Assembly: GCA_021772335.1 (NCBI GenBank)
Contig: JAJFMD010000008.1
Span: 186,001-250,000, forward strand
DNA: 64,000 nucleotides
Reading direction: 5' to 3'
DNA from: Chlamydiota bacterium
GTDB lineage: Bacteria; Chlamydiota; Chlamydiia; Chlamydiales; Rhabdochlamydiaceae
Below the pieces are notes generated by a model that saw only the letters and a program-made list of their open reading frames with translations, was not told the origin of the DNA and did no database searches. Position numbers and translations under genes: made by a program. The number at the start of each line of letters is the position of its first letter. The first letter of the stretch is position 1. Positions 18,128-26,823 of this stretch are shown here, in pieces.

Positions 18128-18966
18128 TGAAGACGGAAGTTGATCAACCTCAGGTGCTTTTGCATTATTTAAGAGATCGTATTGCTAACGATTACTCTAC
18201 GAGGTTGATCAAACGTGCGATTGAGAACAAGGGATGTCTTGTCAACGGAAGATTAGAGCGTTTTGCTTCGAGGAAATTACGACAAGGTGATCGTATTCAT
18301 TTTGATCTGAAGAGAGGAGTAGGATCTAAGACCACTTCCCAATCACTCAAAATACTTTATCAAAGCAATGCTATTGTCGCTTTTGAAAAACCGGTAGACT
18401 GGGTTTGTACACAAGAGAGTATACCAGGTCTTTATCTTGTCCATCGCCTTGATAAAGAAACATCAGGCGTGTGGATTTGTGCAAAAAACAAAGAAGTACA
18501 AGCTCATCTCGAGCAGCAGTTCAAGCAGAGAGAAATCGAAAAAAAATATCACGCTATTGTTAAAGGGCAGACAGAAAATCAAGGTAAATGCGAAGGATTT
18601 TTAGCTGCAAAAGTGCGCTTTTGTGGTGGCACAATCTATGGATCTGCAGACCGTGGACAATGGGCAAGTACACAGTGGCAATGCTTAAAGAAAAATACGC
18701 GCGCCTCTCTTTTAGAGCTTAAGCCTAAAACGGGACGCACACACCAATTGCGCGTTCATTTATCAGAGCTTGGCCATCCAATCTTAGGGGATGCTGTGTA
18801 TGGTCGTGGTGCTTTTACAGATTATCGACCCCAGCGCCACTTGCTTCATGCTAGCGAGATTGTTTTTTTTGATCCCTCTGAAAATAAAAAAGTTGCGGTG
18901 CATTCGCCGCTTCCTGATGATTTTAAAACAGCTTTAGAATTTCTTAAATTGGATCAATGCGCATAG
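18127..18966 (+). CDS. RluA-family pseudouridine synthase
   Basis: The 279-residue enzyme has an N-terminal S4 RNA-binding domain (RLIKRAIENKGCLVNGR, residues 22-38) and a catalytic domain with the RluA motif HRLDKETSG, whose Asp is the catalytic residue, and KTGRTHQLRVHL further on. It isomerises uridines in rRNA or tRNA. The S4 plus catalytic layout fits RluC/RluD, but the target base cannot be told from sequence. Its end overlaps the start of the glycosyltransferase gene by ten bases. Confidence 0.88.
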   Translation: MKTEVDQPQVLLHYLRDRIANDYSTRLIKRAIENKGCLVNGRLERFASRKLRQGDRIHFDLKRGVGSKTTSQSLKILYQSNAIVAFEKPVDWVCTQESIPGLYLVHRLDKETSGVWICAKNKEVQAHLEQQFKQREIEKKYHAIVKGQTENQGKCEGFLAAKVRFCGGTIYGSADRGQWASTQWQCLKKNTRASLLELKPKTGRTHQLRVHLSELGHPILGDAVYGRGAFTDYRPQRHLLHASEIVFFDPSENKKVAVHSPLPDDFKTALEFLKLDQCA

Positions 18967-20045
18967 CAATCATTAAAACATCAGCTCTTGGTGATGTGAT
19001 TCAGTCTTTTCCAGCGATTAGTTATCTTCGCCAAAAATATCCCGATGCAACAATTGATTGGATTGTAGAAAAATCTCTTGTCGATCTATTAAGCAGCCAT
19101 CCTGACCTAAACAACATCATACCTGTTGAAACCAAGCGCTGGAGAAAAAACATTTTCTCAATGAGCATCTGGAAGGAAGTACGCTTATGGAAGCGCGATT
19201 TAGAACCTTATGACCTGCTTTTTGATTTACAGGGTAATTGTAAATCAGGATTTCTTACATTACTTGTCAAAGCGAAAAAGAAGATTGGGTTTAGTTATAG
19301 TTGCGTCCCTGAAAAACCTAATTGCGTAGCAACAACAGATCGCTATTCAATATCATTTCAGCAAAATGCTAGGCTTCGCTATCTCAATTTGATTGCAGCG
19401 CATTTTGGTGAAATTCTTTCAGAATTGCCCCAAACAACAGTTCCATTAACGTGTAGTGAATCTGAACACAGACGCATTGAGCAGATCAACAATAAGTTCA
19501 AATATCGCAGGCCGCTTTTTATGATTTGCTTTGGATCGCGCTGGCCAAATAAGCAATTGAGCTTATGGCAGTGGAAAAAATTATTGCAGCTAATAGAGCA
19601 AGAGCTCTCTGCCCATTTTCTACTGATCTATCAAAGCGATGAGGAGAAGCGTTTTGCACACAAACTCACCGAATATTTACCAAATAGATGCAGCTCAGTT
19701 GGTGAGTTGACTTTACCTCTTTGGCAAGGATTGATGCATAAATGTGATGGTGTGATTAGTGTGGATTCTGCATCGCTTCATCTTTGTGGAACTACAGTGA
19801 CTCCATCTTTTGGAGTTTTTGGTTCATCGAGTAGTCATTGTTATCGCCCTCTAGGCAAAGAGCATGCAGCTTTTCAAGGGAAATGCCCTTATAACAAGCA
19901 GTTTGCTTTTCGCTGTCCAATATTGCGTACTTGTGAGACCGGTGCTTGTATCAAAGAAATCGATCCAGAAGTGCTATTTAATGCATTCATGCAGCACTAT
20001 AAACAAACTCTAGCAAACGTCATGACGAAATCTCATACTGAGTAG
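18957..20045 (+). CDS. Glycosyltransferase family 9, heptosyltransferase I (WaaC)-like
   Basis: The 362-residue protein begins MRIAIIKTSALGDVIQSFPA, the GT9 start also seen in WaaC, followed by the DWIVEKS and PVETKRWRK segments that resemble WaaC more than ADP-heptose:LPS transferases II or III. The C-terminal domain has SVDSASLHLCGTTVTPSFGVFG, the GT9 nucleotide-sugar site. It would add a heptose (or similar sugar) to the Kdo of the LPS core at the inner membrane. Chlamydiaceae LPS carries Kdo but no heptose, so the activity is notable if real. It lies downstream of an rlu gene and overlaps the Nudix gene tail-to-tail by 26 bases. Confidence 0.8.
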   Translation: MRIAIIKTSALGDVIQSFPAISYLRQKYPDATIDWIVEKSLVDLLSSHPDLNNIIPVETKRWRKNIFSMSIWKEVRLWKRDLEPYDLLFDLQGNCKSGFLTLLVKAKKKIGFSYSCVPEKPNCVATTDRYSISFQQNARLRYLNLIAAHFGEILSELPQTTVPLTCSESEHRRIEQINNKFKYRRPLFMICFGSRWPNKQLSLWQWKKLLQLIEQELSAHFLLIYQSDEEKRFAHKLTEYLPNRCSSVGELTLPLWQGLMHKCDGVISVDSASLHLCGTTVTPSFGVFGSSSSHCYRPLGKEHAAFQGKCPYNKQFAFRCPILRTCETGACIKEIDPEVLFNAFMQHYKQTLANVMTKSHTE

Positions 20046-20493
20046 TCAAATAATCTCGCATATTTTCTATTGTGAGAAGCGTTTCTTTAAAAAGATCTTT
20101 TTCAGGCAATTCAAGAAGTTCATCATAGGTAAACCAACGCATGGGATGCTCTTCAAGAGGAGTATGTTGCTTAATAGGCTTTGCGATGAAAATACTATCG
20201 ATATGTTGATGCGCTGGGATGTCTTTATAAGAGGGGATATTTTCTACTAGACAGAGATAAGGTCTCCGAGTTGAAAATGCATTGCTCTCATTAATCGATA
20301 GGTGCTCATCGTCATAAAATGCGACTTCATACCCTGTTTCTTCAAGAGCTTCTCTACGTGCACATTCTTCAGGAGTTTCTCCCTTTTCGATATGGCCGCC
20401 AGCAGGAAGCCATTTATTTAACTTAGGATGAAAGATCAATAAAACCCTTTCTTCGTCCCAGATATAGACTGTAGCTGTAAATTCTCTATGCAT
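20020..20493 (-). CDS. Nudix hydrolase
   Basis: A 157-residue pyrophosphohydrolase with a complete Nudix box, GGHIEKGETPEECARREALEETGYE at about residues 32-56, including the REALEETG core that binds Mg. The start MHREFTATVYIWDEERVLLI is typical of stand-alone Nudix enzymes. The substrate (damaged nucleotides, NDP-sugars or dinucleotide polyphosphates) cannot be inferred. It is convergent with the GT9 gene, sharing 26 bases, and lies downstream of the 1166-residue gene. Confidence 0.88.
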   Translation of the reverse strand: MHREFTATVYIWDEERVLLIFHPKLNKWLPAGGHIEKGETPEECARREALEETGYEVAFYDDEHLSINESNAFSTRRPYLCLVENIPSYKDIPAHQHIDSIFIAKPIKQHTPLEEHPMRWFTYDELLELPEKDLFKETLLTIENMRDYLTTQYEISS

Positions 20494-20551
20494 GAACTTA
20501 CCCTCTCTCTTAGATCATAAAAACATCAATATAAAGGACTGCATAATTTTT

Positions 20552-23500
20552 TTACGCAGATTTTTTGGGAGCGGATCCTTTATAGCTGCGTGTTCTGAAT
20601 AAGAAAGGCTCTAAACCTATTTTGTCAATAAGTCCATGACGCACATGAACATGGTTAGTTCCTAGAGAGACAATTTCACGAATCTTCTTTTCAGCAATTT
20701 TTGACGCGCCTTTTTGAATCATCGGCTTGATAATGTTTTCGTACCACGTGATATTAATCGGTGTAAGCGATTGAAGGTTTTTCCCCCACTCTTTAAGTTC
20801 TTCATTCACTGTTTCAATAGATTCTACAAATTTATCAAGATTTAAGCTTCCCGGATTTTTTTGTGCTTCATCGATTACCGGAATAGGTGTTTCAAAAATT
20901 GGCACGATTTCAGCTAACTTATTTTTCAAAGTTGTTCTCATTTGGTCATTGAGTTTGTTGTCTCGGTCTATTTCTGCTCGCAATGCGCTGATTCTCTTAC
21001 ATGTAGCCTCAAATCGATTGCGAATTTCCTTGATGATATCTTGCTTCTCTTGAGTTGAAGTGCTTATTTTTAATTTCGTGAGACACTGATCAATATGTGT
21101 TGTAGTCTCTTGAACAAAGATTCTTACTGATCTTTGTTTTTGAGCACTTCCTACGGTGTCATTGAAAAACTCTTTGGCTTTGTCTTTAGCTGCATGTGCA
21201 AAAGGAATTGTGTCAGGAATAGCATCGATTCCATCAAAAAGATACTCTTTGCAACGTTTGTCAAGAAGATCTGTATTGGGATTGATTTTGTTATCGACTG
21301 CTTTTTCAACAGTAAAATGAATGATTCCATTGATCCAATCACCCACTTCTTTTTCTTTTTTAATAAAATCTGCAGGGTCAATGACTGTTTCAGATGAGAG
21401 CATGCCATTAGTCATCTTAAGGAAGTTATAGTAGAGCTTTTCTATTTCTTTCTCGTTGACAAAGGATTCGTGAGCAAAGAGGATAACAAGAATGGCATTT
21501 TCAATGACATCTTCAATCACAAGATCATTAATCGGTTTTTTAACATATTTATCAACAGGGCTGATATCTCCATTCACGAAGTTGCGCAGATCTTCTAACG
21601 TTTCCTTGCTTTCGTAATCAAGGGTGTGAAATATTGTTTTAATAAACGTGCGTAATTGGAGGCGTCTTTCAGGAGTGAGATTTGCTTTAATTTCTGAGAG
21701 CTTATTGCGTGTTTCTTCGTTTCCTGAAGTGGATAATTTGCTAACTACCTTTTTTAATAGATTTGATAATATGCAGTTGAAAGCGTACGAGTATTCATTG
21801 TTTTGATGAATATTTTTTGCTGCGTTATCGATAATCGAATTCACCATTTCAGTTTTATTGAGAAAGAGTTTAATGCCAAACTTCATAATGACATTAGAAA
21901 TCCATTGAGTAGGCCAGACAAAGATATTGATAAGGAAAGCAAAAGTGTTCATACATACTGATGCAAATCCATTATTCCAGCCCTTTCCTCCACGGTTAAA
22001 GGCGTTATGGATATGTTTTGTCCACGTAAAGCAGGGACCAAGTTCTGAGACTCCTTTCTTTGTAACACGCTTGTAAAGTTCTTTTTTGCCTAGTTCGTGG
22101 TTGTGAGTAGCTGGGAGACCTAAGCGATAGTCAAGAGTTTCTCGTATAGTACCATTTAGCTTATCGGCTGTTGAATTGCCAATGTCGCGGTAAGATGTAT
22201 TGACGACGTTGAAGTAGCCCGTGAGATTATTGATCACTAAATTCAAGGTATGTTTGAAGTGATCCTTTTTTTCCACTTCAATATAACCGTGAACTTCATT
22301 CGTAATGTTTGTAGAGAAATTGCGAATAAAGAAATGCGCAAAAGGAGAGATAAAGAAATAGGCTAGTTTGGCGATGATTTTCATAAAGAATGAAAGATTT
22401 GATTGATCAATCATCTTAAAAAATGCCTTGCGAATCGCTTTGCCAGGTTTCTTTGCGCCCTTGGTTCCCTCTCCGAGAATTTCTTTATAGAGTGAAGGAT
22501 CTGCTTGTTGCTTACAGAGTTTTTCCCAAATAATGCGCAAAGTAGTATAGCGGCTAGTCGTTATGTCAAACTCTTTTTTTATTTGGGTTTTTTCAGTTTC
22601 TGAAAGCTCACTCTCAAAGGGGTCGATTTTCTTATCATCAGAAATTTGTTCATATTTTTCTACGAGCTGTGTTAGCTGGGCTTGGGCATCGAATAGTTGA
22701 AAAGGATTTCCTTCTCCTGTACCGGGCACAGGGAATCCAAAAAATGTGATTGGATGATTAGCGATTTCTTTTAGATAATAACTGATTTTGTTGAGAAAAA
22801 ATGAAGGATCTTGCTTTGCTTCAGATTCTTCAATATCAGCAATCATCTGCTGCATTAAATTGATAACATTCTCAGGAATTTTTTCGTTTCCACATTGAGA
22901 TTGTAGAAACGTTTTTACATAGTTGAGGGATGCAATGAGCATGGGGTTAATAGCGCTACCCATAAAAGGGCTTAAGGTTGAGTAAATTTGCTGAATAAGG
23001 TTAAGCATTCCTGGAACACTGTTTTGATCTTGCTCAGCATTTGTAGGGGTTGGTCTTGATGTTTTGTGAGTCGCATTTGCTTTATTTTCAACAATGTTAG
23101 GAAGAACTCCTGAACATTCACTCATTAAGCTATTAATCTTGTTTTCAACAGATCCAAAACTTTCTGGATAAATGATCAACTCTGGATTGGCAGCAATTTT
23201 ATCTGTACCCACTTTTTTTCTAATCAGATTATATAGAGGCCGAAAAGTATCATGAAATTCTTGTTTCGTGCTTGAGTCAGTAATAATCCCAGTTTTCTTT
23301 GCATTATTGAGTTTGGCTAAGTTCTCCTTAAACGCGATTAGCTTATTCTTTTCACTTTCTGATATGCTCTCTTTTTCACAAATTATTTTGATTTTTGGCA
23401 GCGCTGATTGAATATCAGCTATTACATGGTGAGGTCTTTGAATCACTCCTTGCTTAGCCCAATTTACAATAGGGCGAACATTAGGATGCCCAAGGACAGC

Positions 23501-24052
23501 GGTTGCTATTGGAATGACAGTATCAGCGATTGCAGGAGGCATTCTATCTGCTGCAATTTGGGTAGCAGTACGAGTCGCTCTATGAACCAGATTTGAGACA
23601 TGTGATTTATGTTCATTTCTTAAACGTTCTGTGGTTGATCGAATGAAGTTGATGTCTGATCTGGTAAAAGGAATAGTGAAACTTTCAATAGTGGCGATTT
23701 CAGTAGTGGTTAAAGGGTTGACGATTCTTGGAAATAAACCGCTTTTACTTTGGCTGATGAAATGAGCTAGCGTATTCTTGAGATTCTTCTGAGCAGTTTC
23801 AGAATTTGGATTGGATATATAAGCCTTTCGAGACTTATCGAGAGCATCTAAAATCGGAAAGGGCTCTTCTGAATATGTCGACTGTGCTCTAGTTTCAGCA
23901 GCTTGATAGATATAACCAGGTAGAGAGGCAGCTTGAGCAGCAAATTGGCGGGTACTTTGAATAGCAGTCGTGCCGTATTTCTTTAGCTGTGAAGCACAGT
24001 AACTTGCTGTATTCCAGGGATCATTGTAAAGATCTGAAATTAATCCGCTCAT
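20552..24052 (-). CDS. Large uncharacterised protein, 1166 residues
   Basis: I do not recognise a domain. The protein is mainly helical and polar with two hydrophobic stretches, about residues 550-575 (Phe/Ile-rich, with AKLAYFFISPFAHFF) and 690-725 (NTFAFLINIFVWPTQW), each long enough to enter a membrane. There is no classical signal peptide. The N-terminus is Ser/Thr/Ala/Gln-rich and poorly charged, as type III substrates often are, and the C-terminus ends in a basic tail. The ATG at 24052 has AAGG eleven bases upstream. It stands alone, divergent from the Cys-rich barrel. Candidates are a secreted effector or a structural membrane protein of Parachlamydia-type chlamydiae; this is a guess. 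Confidence 0.6.
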   Translation of the reverse strand: MSGLISDLYNDPWNTASYCASQLKKYGTTAIQSTRQFAAQAASLPGYIYQAAETRAQSTYSEEPFPILDALDKSRKAYISNPNSETAQKNLKNTLAHFISQSKSGLFPRIVNPLTTTEIATIESFTIPFTRSDINFIRSTTERLRNEHKSHVSNLVHRATRTATQIAADRMPPAIADTVIPIATAVLGHPNVRPIVNWAKQGVIQRPHHVIADIQSALPKIKIICEKESISESEKNKLIAFKENLAKLNNAKKTGIITDSSTKQEFHDTFRPLYNLIRKKVGTDKIAANPELIIYPESFGSVENKINSLMSECSGVLPNIVENKANATHKTSRPTPTNAEQDQNSVPGMLNLIQQIYSTLSPFMGSAINPMLIASLNYVKTFLQSQCGNEKIPENVINLMQQMIADIEESEAKQDPSFFLNKISYYLKEIANHPITFFGFPVPGTGEGNPFQLFDAQAQLTQLVEKYEQISDDKKIDPFESELSETEKTQIKKEFDITTSRYTTLRIIWEKLCKQQADPSLYKEILGEGTKGAKKPGKAIRKAFFKMIDQSNLSFFMKIIAKLAYFFISPFAHFFIRNFSTNITNEVHGYIEVEKKDHFKHTLNLVINNLTGYFNVVNTSYRDIGNSTADKLNGTIRETLDYRLGLPATHNHELGKKELYKRVTKKGVSELGPCFTWTKHIHNAFNRGGKGWNNGFASVCMNTFAFLINIFVWPTQWISNVIMKFGIKLFLNKTEMVNSIIDNAAKNIHQNNEYSYAFNCILSNLLKKVVSKLSTSGNEETRNKLSEIKANLTPERRLQLRTFIKTIFHTLDYESKETLEDLRNFVNGDISPVDKYVKKPINDLVIEDVIENAILVILFAHESFVNEKEIEKLYYNFLKMTNGMLSSETVIDPADFIKKEKEVGDWINGIIHFTVEKAVDNKINPNTDLLDKRCKEYLFDGIDAIPDTIPFAHAAKDKAKEFFNDTVGSAQKQRSVRIFVQETTTHIDQCLTKLKISTSTQEKQDIIKEIRNRFEATCKRISALRAEIDRDNKLNDQMRTTLKNKLAEIVPIFETPIPVIDEAQKNPGSLNLDKFVESIETVNEELKEWGKNLQSLTPINITWYENIIKPMIQKGASKIAEKKIREIVSLGTNHVHVRHGLIDKIGLEPFLFRTRSYKGSAPKKSA

Positions 24053-24313
24053 ACATTTAACCTTAGTTTAATTGTTGGACAATATTTTATCATATTCTTT
24101 TATTAAAGAAAATCGAAAATAGAAAGGTGTGTATAGGTAAAATTTTAATTGATAGTGAGATGTAAAAAAGGAAATGCTGAGCTTTTTTATATACTATTTT
24201 TTTGTCCTGTATTAATCTGTGATGTTCGTCTGAATAGCACTACTTTTTGCTTGAATCAGATGTAATTAAATATTTAATTTTATATTTTGCGATAGACGAT
24301 TAGAGGAGTAAGA

Positions 24314-25387
24314 ATGAGACACCGCTGGCCGATAGCTTTCTTGTCGTTAATTTTAATTTTTAATCCACTTCTTGCTCAGGATGACTGGAGTAAGAACTAT
24401 GCGTGGACGATATTTGGGGAGTTTGCCTTCTTTCATCGATCCAATATTCGCAATAAGTGTCTTGTTGAGGATCGCTGTAAGGACAATTCTCAGCAAAAAA
24501 CGCGTCTTTCTGATGGAACCCTAGTTTGCTGTAGTGACCCTTCTGTATGCTGTCCTCCTGACTTCTGTATATTGACTACAGAGGATATGACTAAGGGATT
24601 GGGCTGTGAGCCTGGGTTTCGCGTGGGTGCCAATTTTCTTTTTAATCGCAACACCTGTGATCCCTATTATGGCGCTTTAAAGGCCTCTTTTCTTTATTTT
24701 GACCAGTGGGAAGCTACTGAGACGCGCTGTGGAGATGGCTGTTTTAGCTTCCCCTATATCGATTCAGCCTGTTTTATTGATTTCTTTGACGCTGATATCG
24801 TCACATCTACCTATAAATCAAAGTTTTATGATGTTGAGCTTAATTATTGGGGCTATGTCACACCCCCTAGAATGGACTATTTCTCCTATGCGGGAATTAT
24901 TGGGTTTCGCTACCTATACATGAGGGAGAAATTCGATATAGATTTCACCAAGAGGCTGCTGTTTAATCAGTGCTCTTGTAGTGAGTTTAATGCTCGCACA
25001 GAAAATGATATGTTCGCCTTTCAGCTTGGTTGTGATCTTCAATGGAACCCAATGTGTACTCTAAGCTGGAATTTTACTACTAAGTTAGGTGGAATTGCAA
25101 ATTCTGCATGGCAAAAGCATGAGATTAGCGACTGTGATAATTGCATTTCTATTTGTGAAAATGAGTGCGATAAGTGGCAGTGTGGCTTCTTAGTCGATCT
25201 TGAGGCAGCAATGACCTGGTTGATTCACCCTCGTATTTTCTTACGAGCTTCGTATAAATTTCTTTATTTAAATGGAGTTGCTCTTGCTCCTGAGCAGGTT
25301 TCTCTGCTTCAAAAGCCTAGCTGTATTAAAGCAAATGGGGAGCCGATGCTCCAAGGTGGACTCGTAGGATTCGGCTTTAATTTCTAA
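24314..25387 (+). CDS. Cysteine-rich putative outer-membrane beta-barrel
   Basis: A 357-residue protein with a signal peptide (about 1-21, cleavage after LLA) and barrel-like amphipathic strands ending in GFGFNF, a terminal Phe as recognised by BamA. I count 22 cysteines after the signal, including paired CC motifs near residue 75-80 and a cluster CDNC..C..C..C near 275-295. Such composition matches the disulfide-crosslinked envelope proteins of chlamydial elementary bodies; MOMP-like families are expanded in Simkania and Waddlia. It has a strong AGGAG five bases before the ATG. Specific function (porin or adhesin) is unknown. Confidence 0.72.
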   Translation: MRHRWPIAFLSLILIFNPLLAQDDWSKNYAWTIFGEFAFFHRSNIRNKCLVEDRCKDNSQQKTRLSDGTLVCCSDPSVCCPPDFCILTTEDMTKGLGCEPGFRVGANFLFNRNTCDPYYGALKASFLYFDQWEATETRCGDGCFSFPYIDSACFIDFFDADIVTSTYKSKFYDVELNYWGYVTPPRMDYFSYAGIIGFRYLYMREKFDIDFTKRLLFNQCSCSEFNARTENDMFAFQLGCDLQWNPMCTLSWNFTTKLGGIANSAWQKHEISDCDNCISICENECDKWQCGFLVDLEAAMTWLIHPRIFLRASYKFLYLNGVALAPEQVSLLQKPSCIKANGEPMLQGGLVGFGFNF

Positions 25388-25427
25388 GTAGATTTCTTGA
25401 TTTAAGAGGAATTAAAGCGAATAAAAA

Positions 25428-25525
25428 TGCCGGAGATTTCTTCGTGGCATAAAGAGCGATCCTTAAGGCTGCTACTTTCCAGTCCTGACCTAGTTCGGAT
25501 GTCTTATTCCAAGAAGTCCCCGGCA
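25428..25525 (-). ncRNA. ffs: Signal recognition particle RNA (4.5S type)
   Basis: Read on the minus strand, this 98-base segment contains GGTCAGGACTGGAAAGTAG followed by CAGCC, the conserved apical domain that binds Ffh (E. coli has GGTCAGGTCCGGAAGGAAG then CAGCC). The two ends pair, TGCCGG at the 5' end with CCGGCA at the 3' end, and a T-run (TTTTTA) follows at once as terminator. A -35/-10 pair lies just upstream. It is the short bacterial SRP RNA that with Ffh targets membrane proteins such as those inserted by YidC. It falls in the gap between the Cys-rich barrel and spoIID. Confidence 0.93.
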
Positions 25526-25531
25526 AAAATA

Positions 25532-25561
25532 AGCATATCGCATTTTTAACTTTCTTAGCAA
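25532..25561 (-). promoter_or_regulatory. Probable promoter of the SRP RNA gene
   Basis: On the minus strand TTGCTA (25556-25561) and TATGCT (25532-25537) are separated by 18 bases, placing the start of transcription six to seven bases further on, at the first paired bases of the RNA. The agreement of promoter position with the predicted 5' end supports both calls. Confidence 0.55.
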
Positions 25562-25675
25562 TAGTGAGATGGTTAGTAGCCTCTTATCATCCTGTTTGTT
25601 GAGCAGTGAAAAGGTGATTTGCAGCTCTATTCCAAGAGGTAATCTATTTTTGCTGTCATAGATTCATAAGTTGGG

Positions 25676-26818
25676 TTAATAGCGGAATTGTCTTTTAAGA
25701 GGGTAAATTGATTTGGGATTACTTCTATTGACCAATTCCGTATTTGGGAAGTAGTGATGGAGTATATCGTAGCTCGTTCCGCCTCGTAGAGCCATATCTT
25801 CGCTTGTTGTTAAACAAAGGCCGACGCCATGTCCACTACCAACACCTTTAAAGAGAAGGTAATCTCCACGCTCTTCAATTGTAAAGTCATTACTTAGTAG
25901 ATCGGGTGCGAGTAGCTCTTTAAGTTTGCTGAAGTTAAATGTATGGGAGTTCTCGATTCCTTTGACGTATAAAGCGTAAATTTTGCTCGATTGCTTATCG
26001 ATATAAAGACCAATTTCATCAATTTTTTTTAGGCCAAGTTTTCGCGCTAGGATTGGTTTGGAAATTGTGAATTCCCATGGATTTTGGTGATTTGAGGTTT
26101 TAAGAAATTTAGAATCTGTTCCGGGAGGAGAAGCTGTGCACTGGCGAAAAATTGCGGAAAAAGAGGCTGTATGGCCGGCGCTATTTTCTGTCCACGTTGT
26201 GATAAAGGGTTGCTCTTCATAGGTTAAGATCCAATCCTTAGTTCTCTCTATGGCTCTCTCTATTTTAGCATATTGTGGAGGTGTAGGTAAGAAGCCTCGA
26301 TAATCGATTTCTTTAGCATTAAGATGCCATGGGCTTCCTATGTTATTTTCGACGAGATGATAGGTGCTCGTACGCATAGCAACCGCTATGGAATCTAGCA
26401 CTTCTAGTTCCCAATCTGAACTGATCATAGAGGGAAGAGATGTTTTGAGATAATCTTCAATATCGATTTCATTCACAATATTGATTTTACCTTCGATATT
26501 AAATATCAATAGGCTTCCCTGGTATTCCACTCCATTGACGACAATTGGGGTTTCGGCACGATGAGGAACGATTTTGATTTGGTAGATGGAAGGGAACGAT
26601 TTTCCCCATCTTATTCCAGTTTCTTCCGGTTGCAGATAGTAGCGTTTGCTGAAGAAGTTATAGGAGAGTAAATTGTCTGTTACAGGGTCACTAATGCGAA
26701 AACCACCTCGCACATCGATTAGTGCTCCGGGAAGCTCTTGCTCGAGTAAAATCTTGATTGTTGTAGGAGCGGAAAAAAGCAGAAGGGGTAGAGCTAAAAG
26801 GATAGCTATTTTTTTCAT
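25676..26818 (-). CDS. spoIID: SpoIID-like peptidoglycan-binding/lytic protein
   Basis: The 380-residue protein has a signal peptide (about 1-16) and a SpoIID domain: IDIEDYLKTSLPS near 118-130, the AVAMRTSTYHL element after it, ENSAGHTASF in the middle and the C-terminal GVGSGHGVGLCLTTSEDMA. SpoIID homologues are known in Chlamydiales and are linked to remodelling of their transient septal peptidoglycan. The catalytic Glu of Bacillus SpoIID (in VPxEMP) aligns with Met131 here (LPSMIS), so lytic activity is doubtful. It follows ruvB by five bases and is presumably co-transcribed, a linkage also found in Chlamydia. Confidence 0.85.
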   Translation of the reverse strand: MKKIAILLALPLLLFSAPTTIKILLEQELPGALIDVRGGFRISDPVTDNLLSYNFFSKRYYLQPEETGIRWGKSFPSIYQIKIVPHRAETPIVVNGVEYQGSLLIFNIEGKINIVNEIDIEDYLKTSLPSMISSDWELEVLDSIAVAMRTSTYHLVENNIGSPWHLNAKEIDYRGFLPTPPQYAKIERAIERTKDWILTYEEQPFITTWTENSAGHTASFSAIFRQCTASPPGTDSKFLKTSNHQNPWEFTISKPILARKLGLKKIDEIGLYIDKQSSKIYALYVKGIENSHTFNFSKLKELLAPDLLSNDFTIEERGDYLLFKGVGSGHGVGLCLTTSEDMALRGGTSYDILHHYFPNTELVNRSNPKSIYPLKRQFRY

Positions 26819-26823
26819 CGTTT

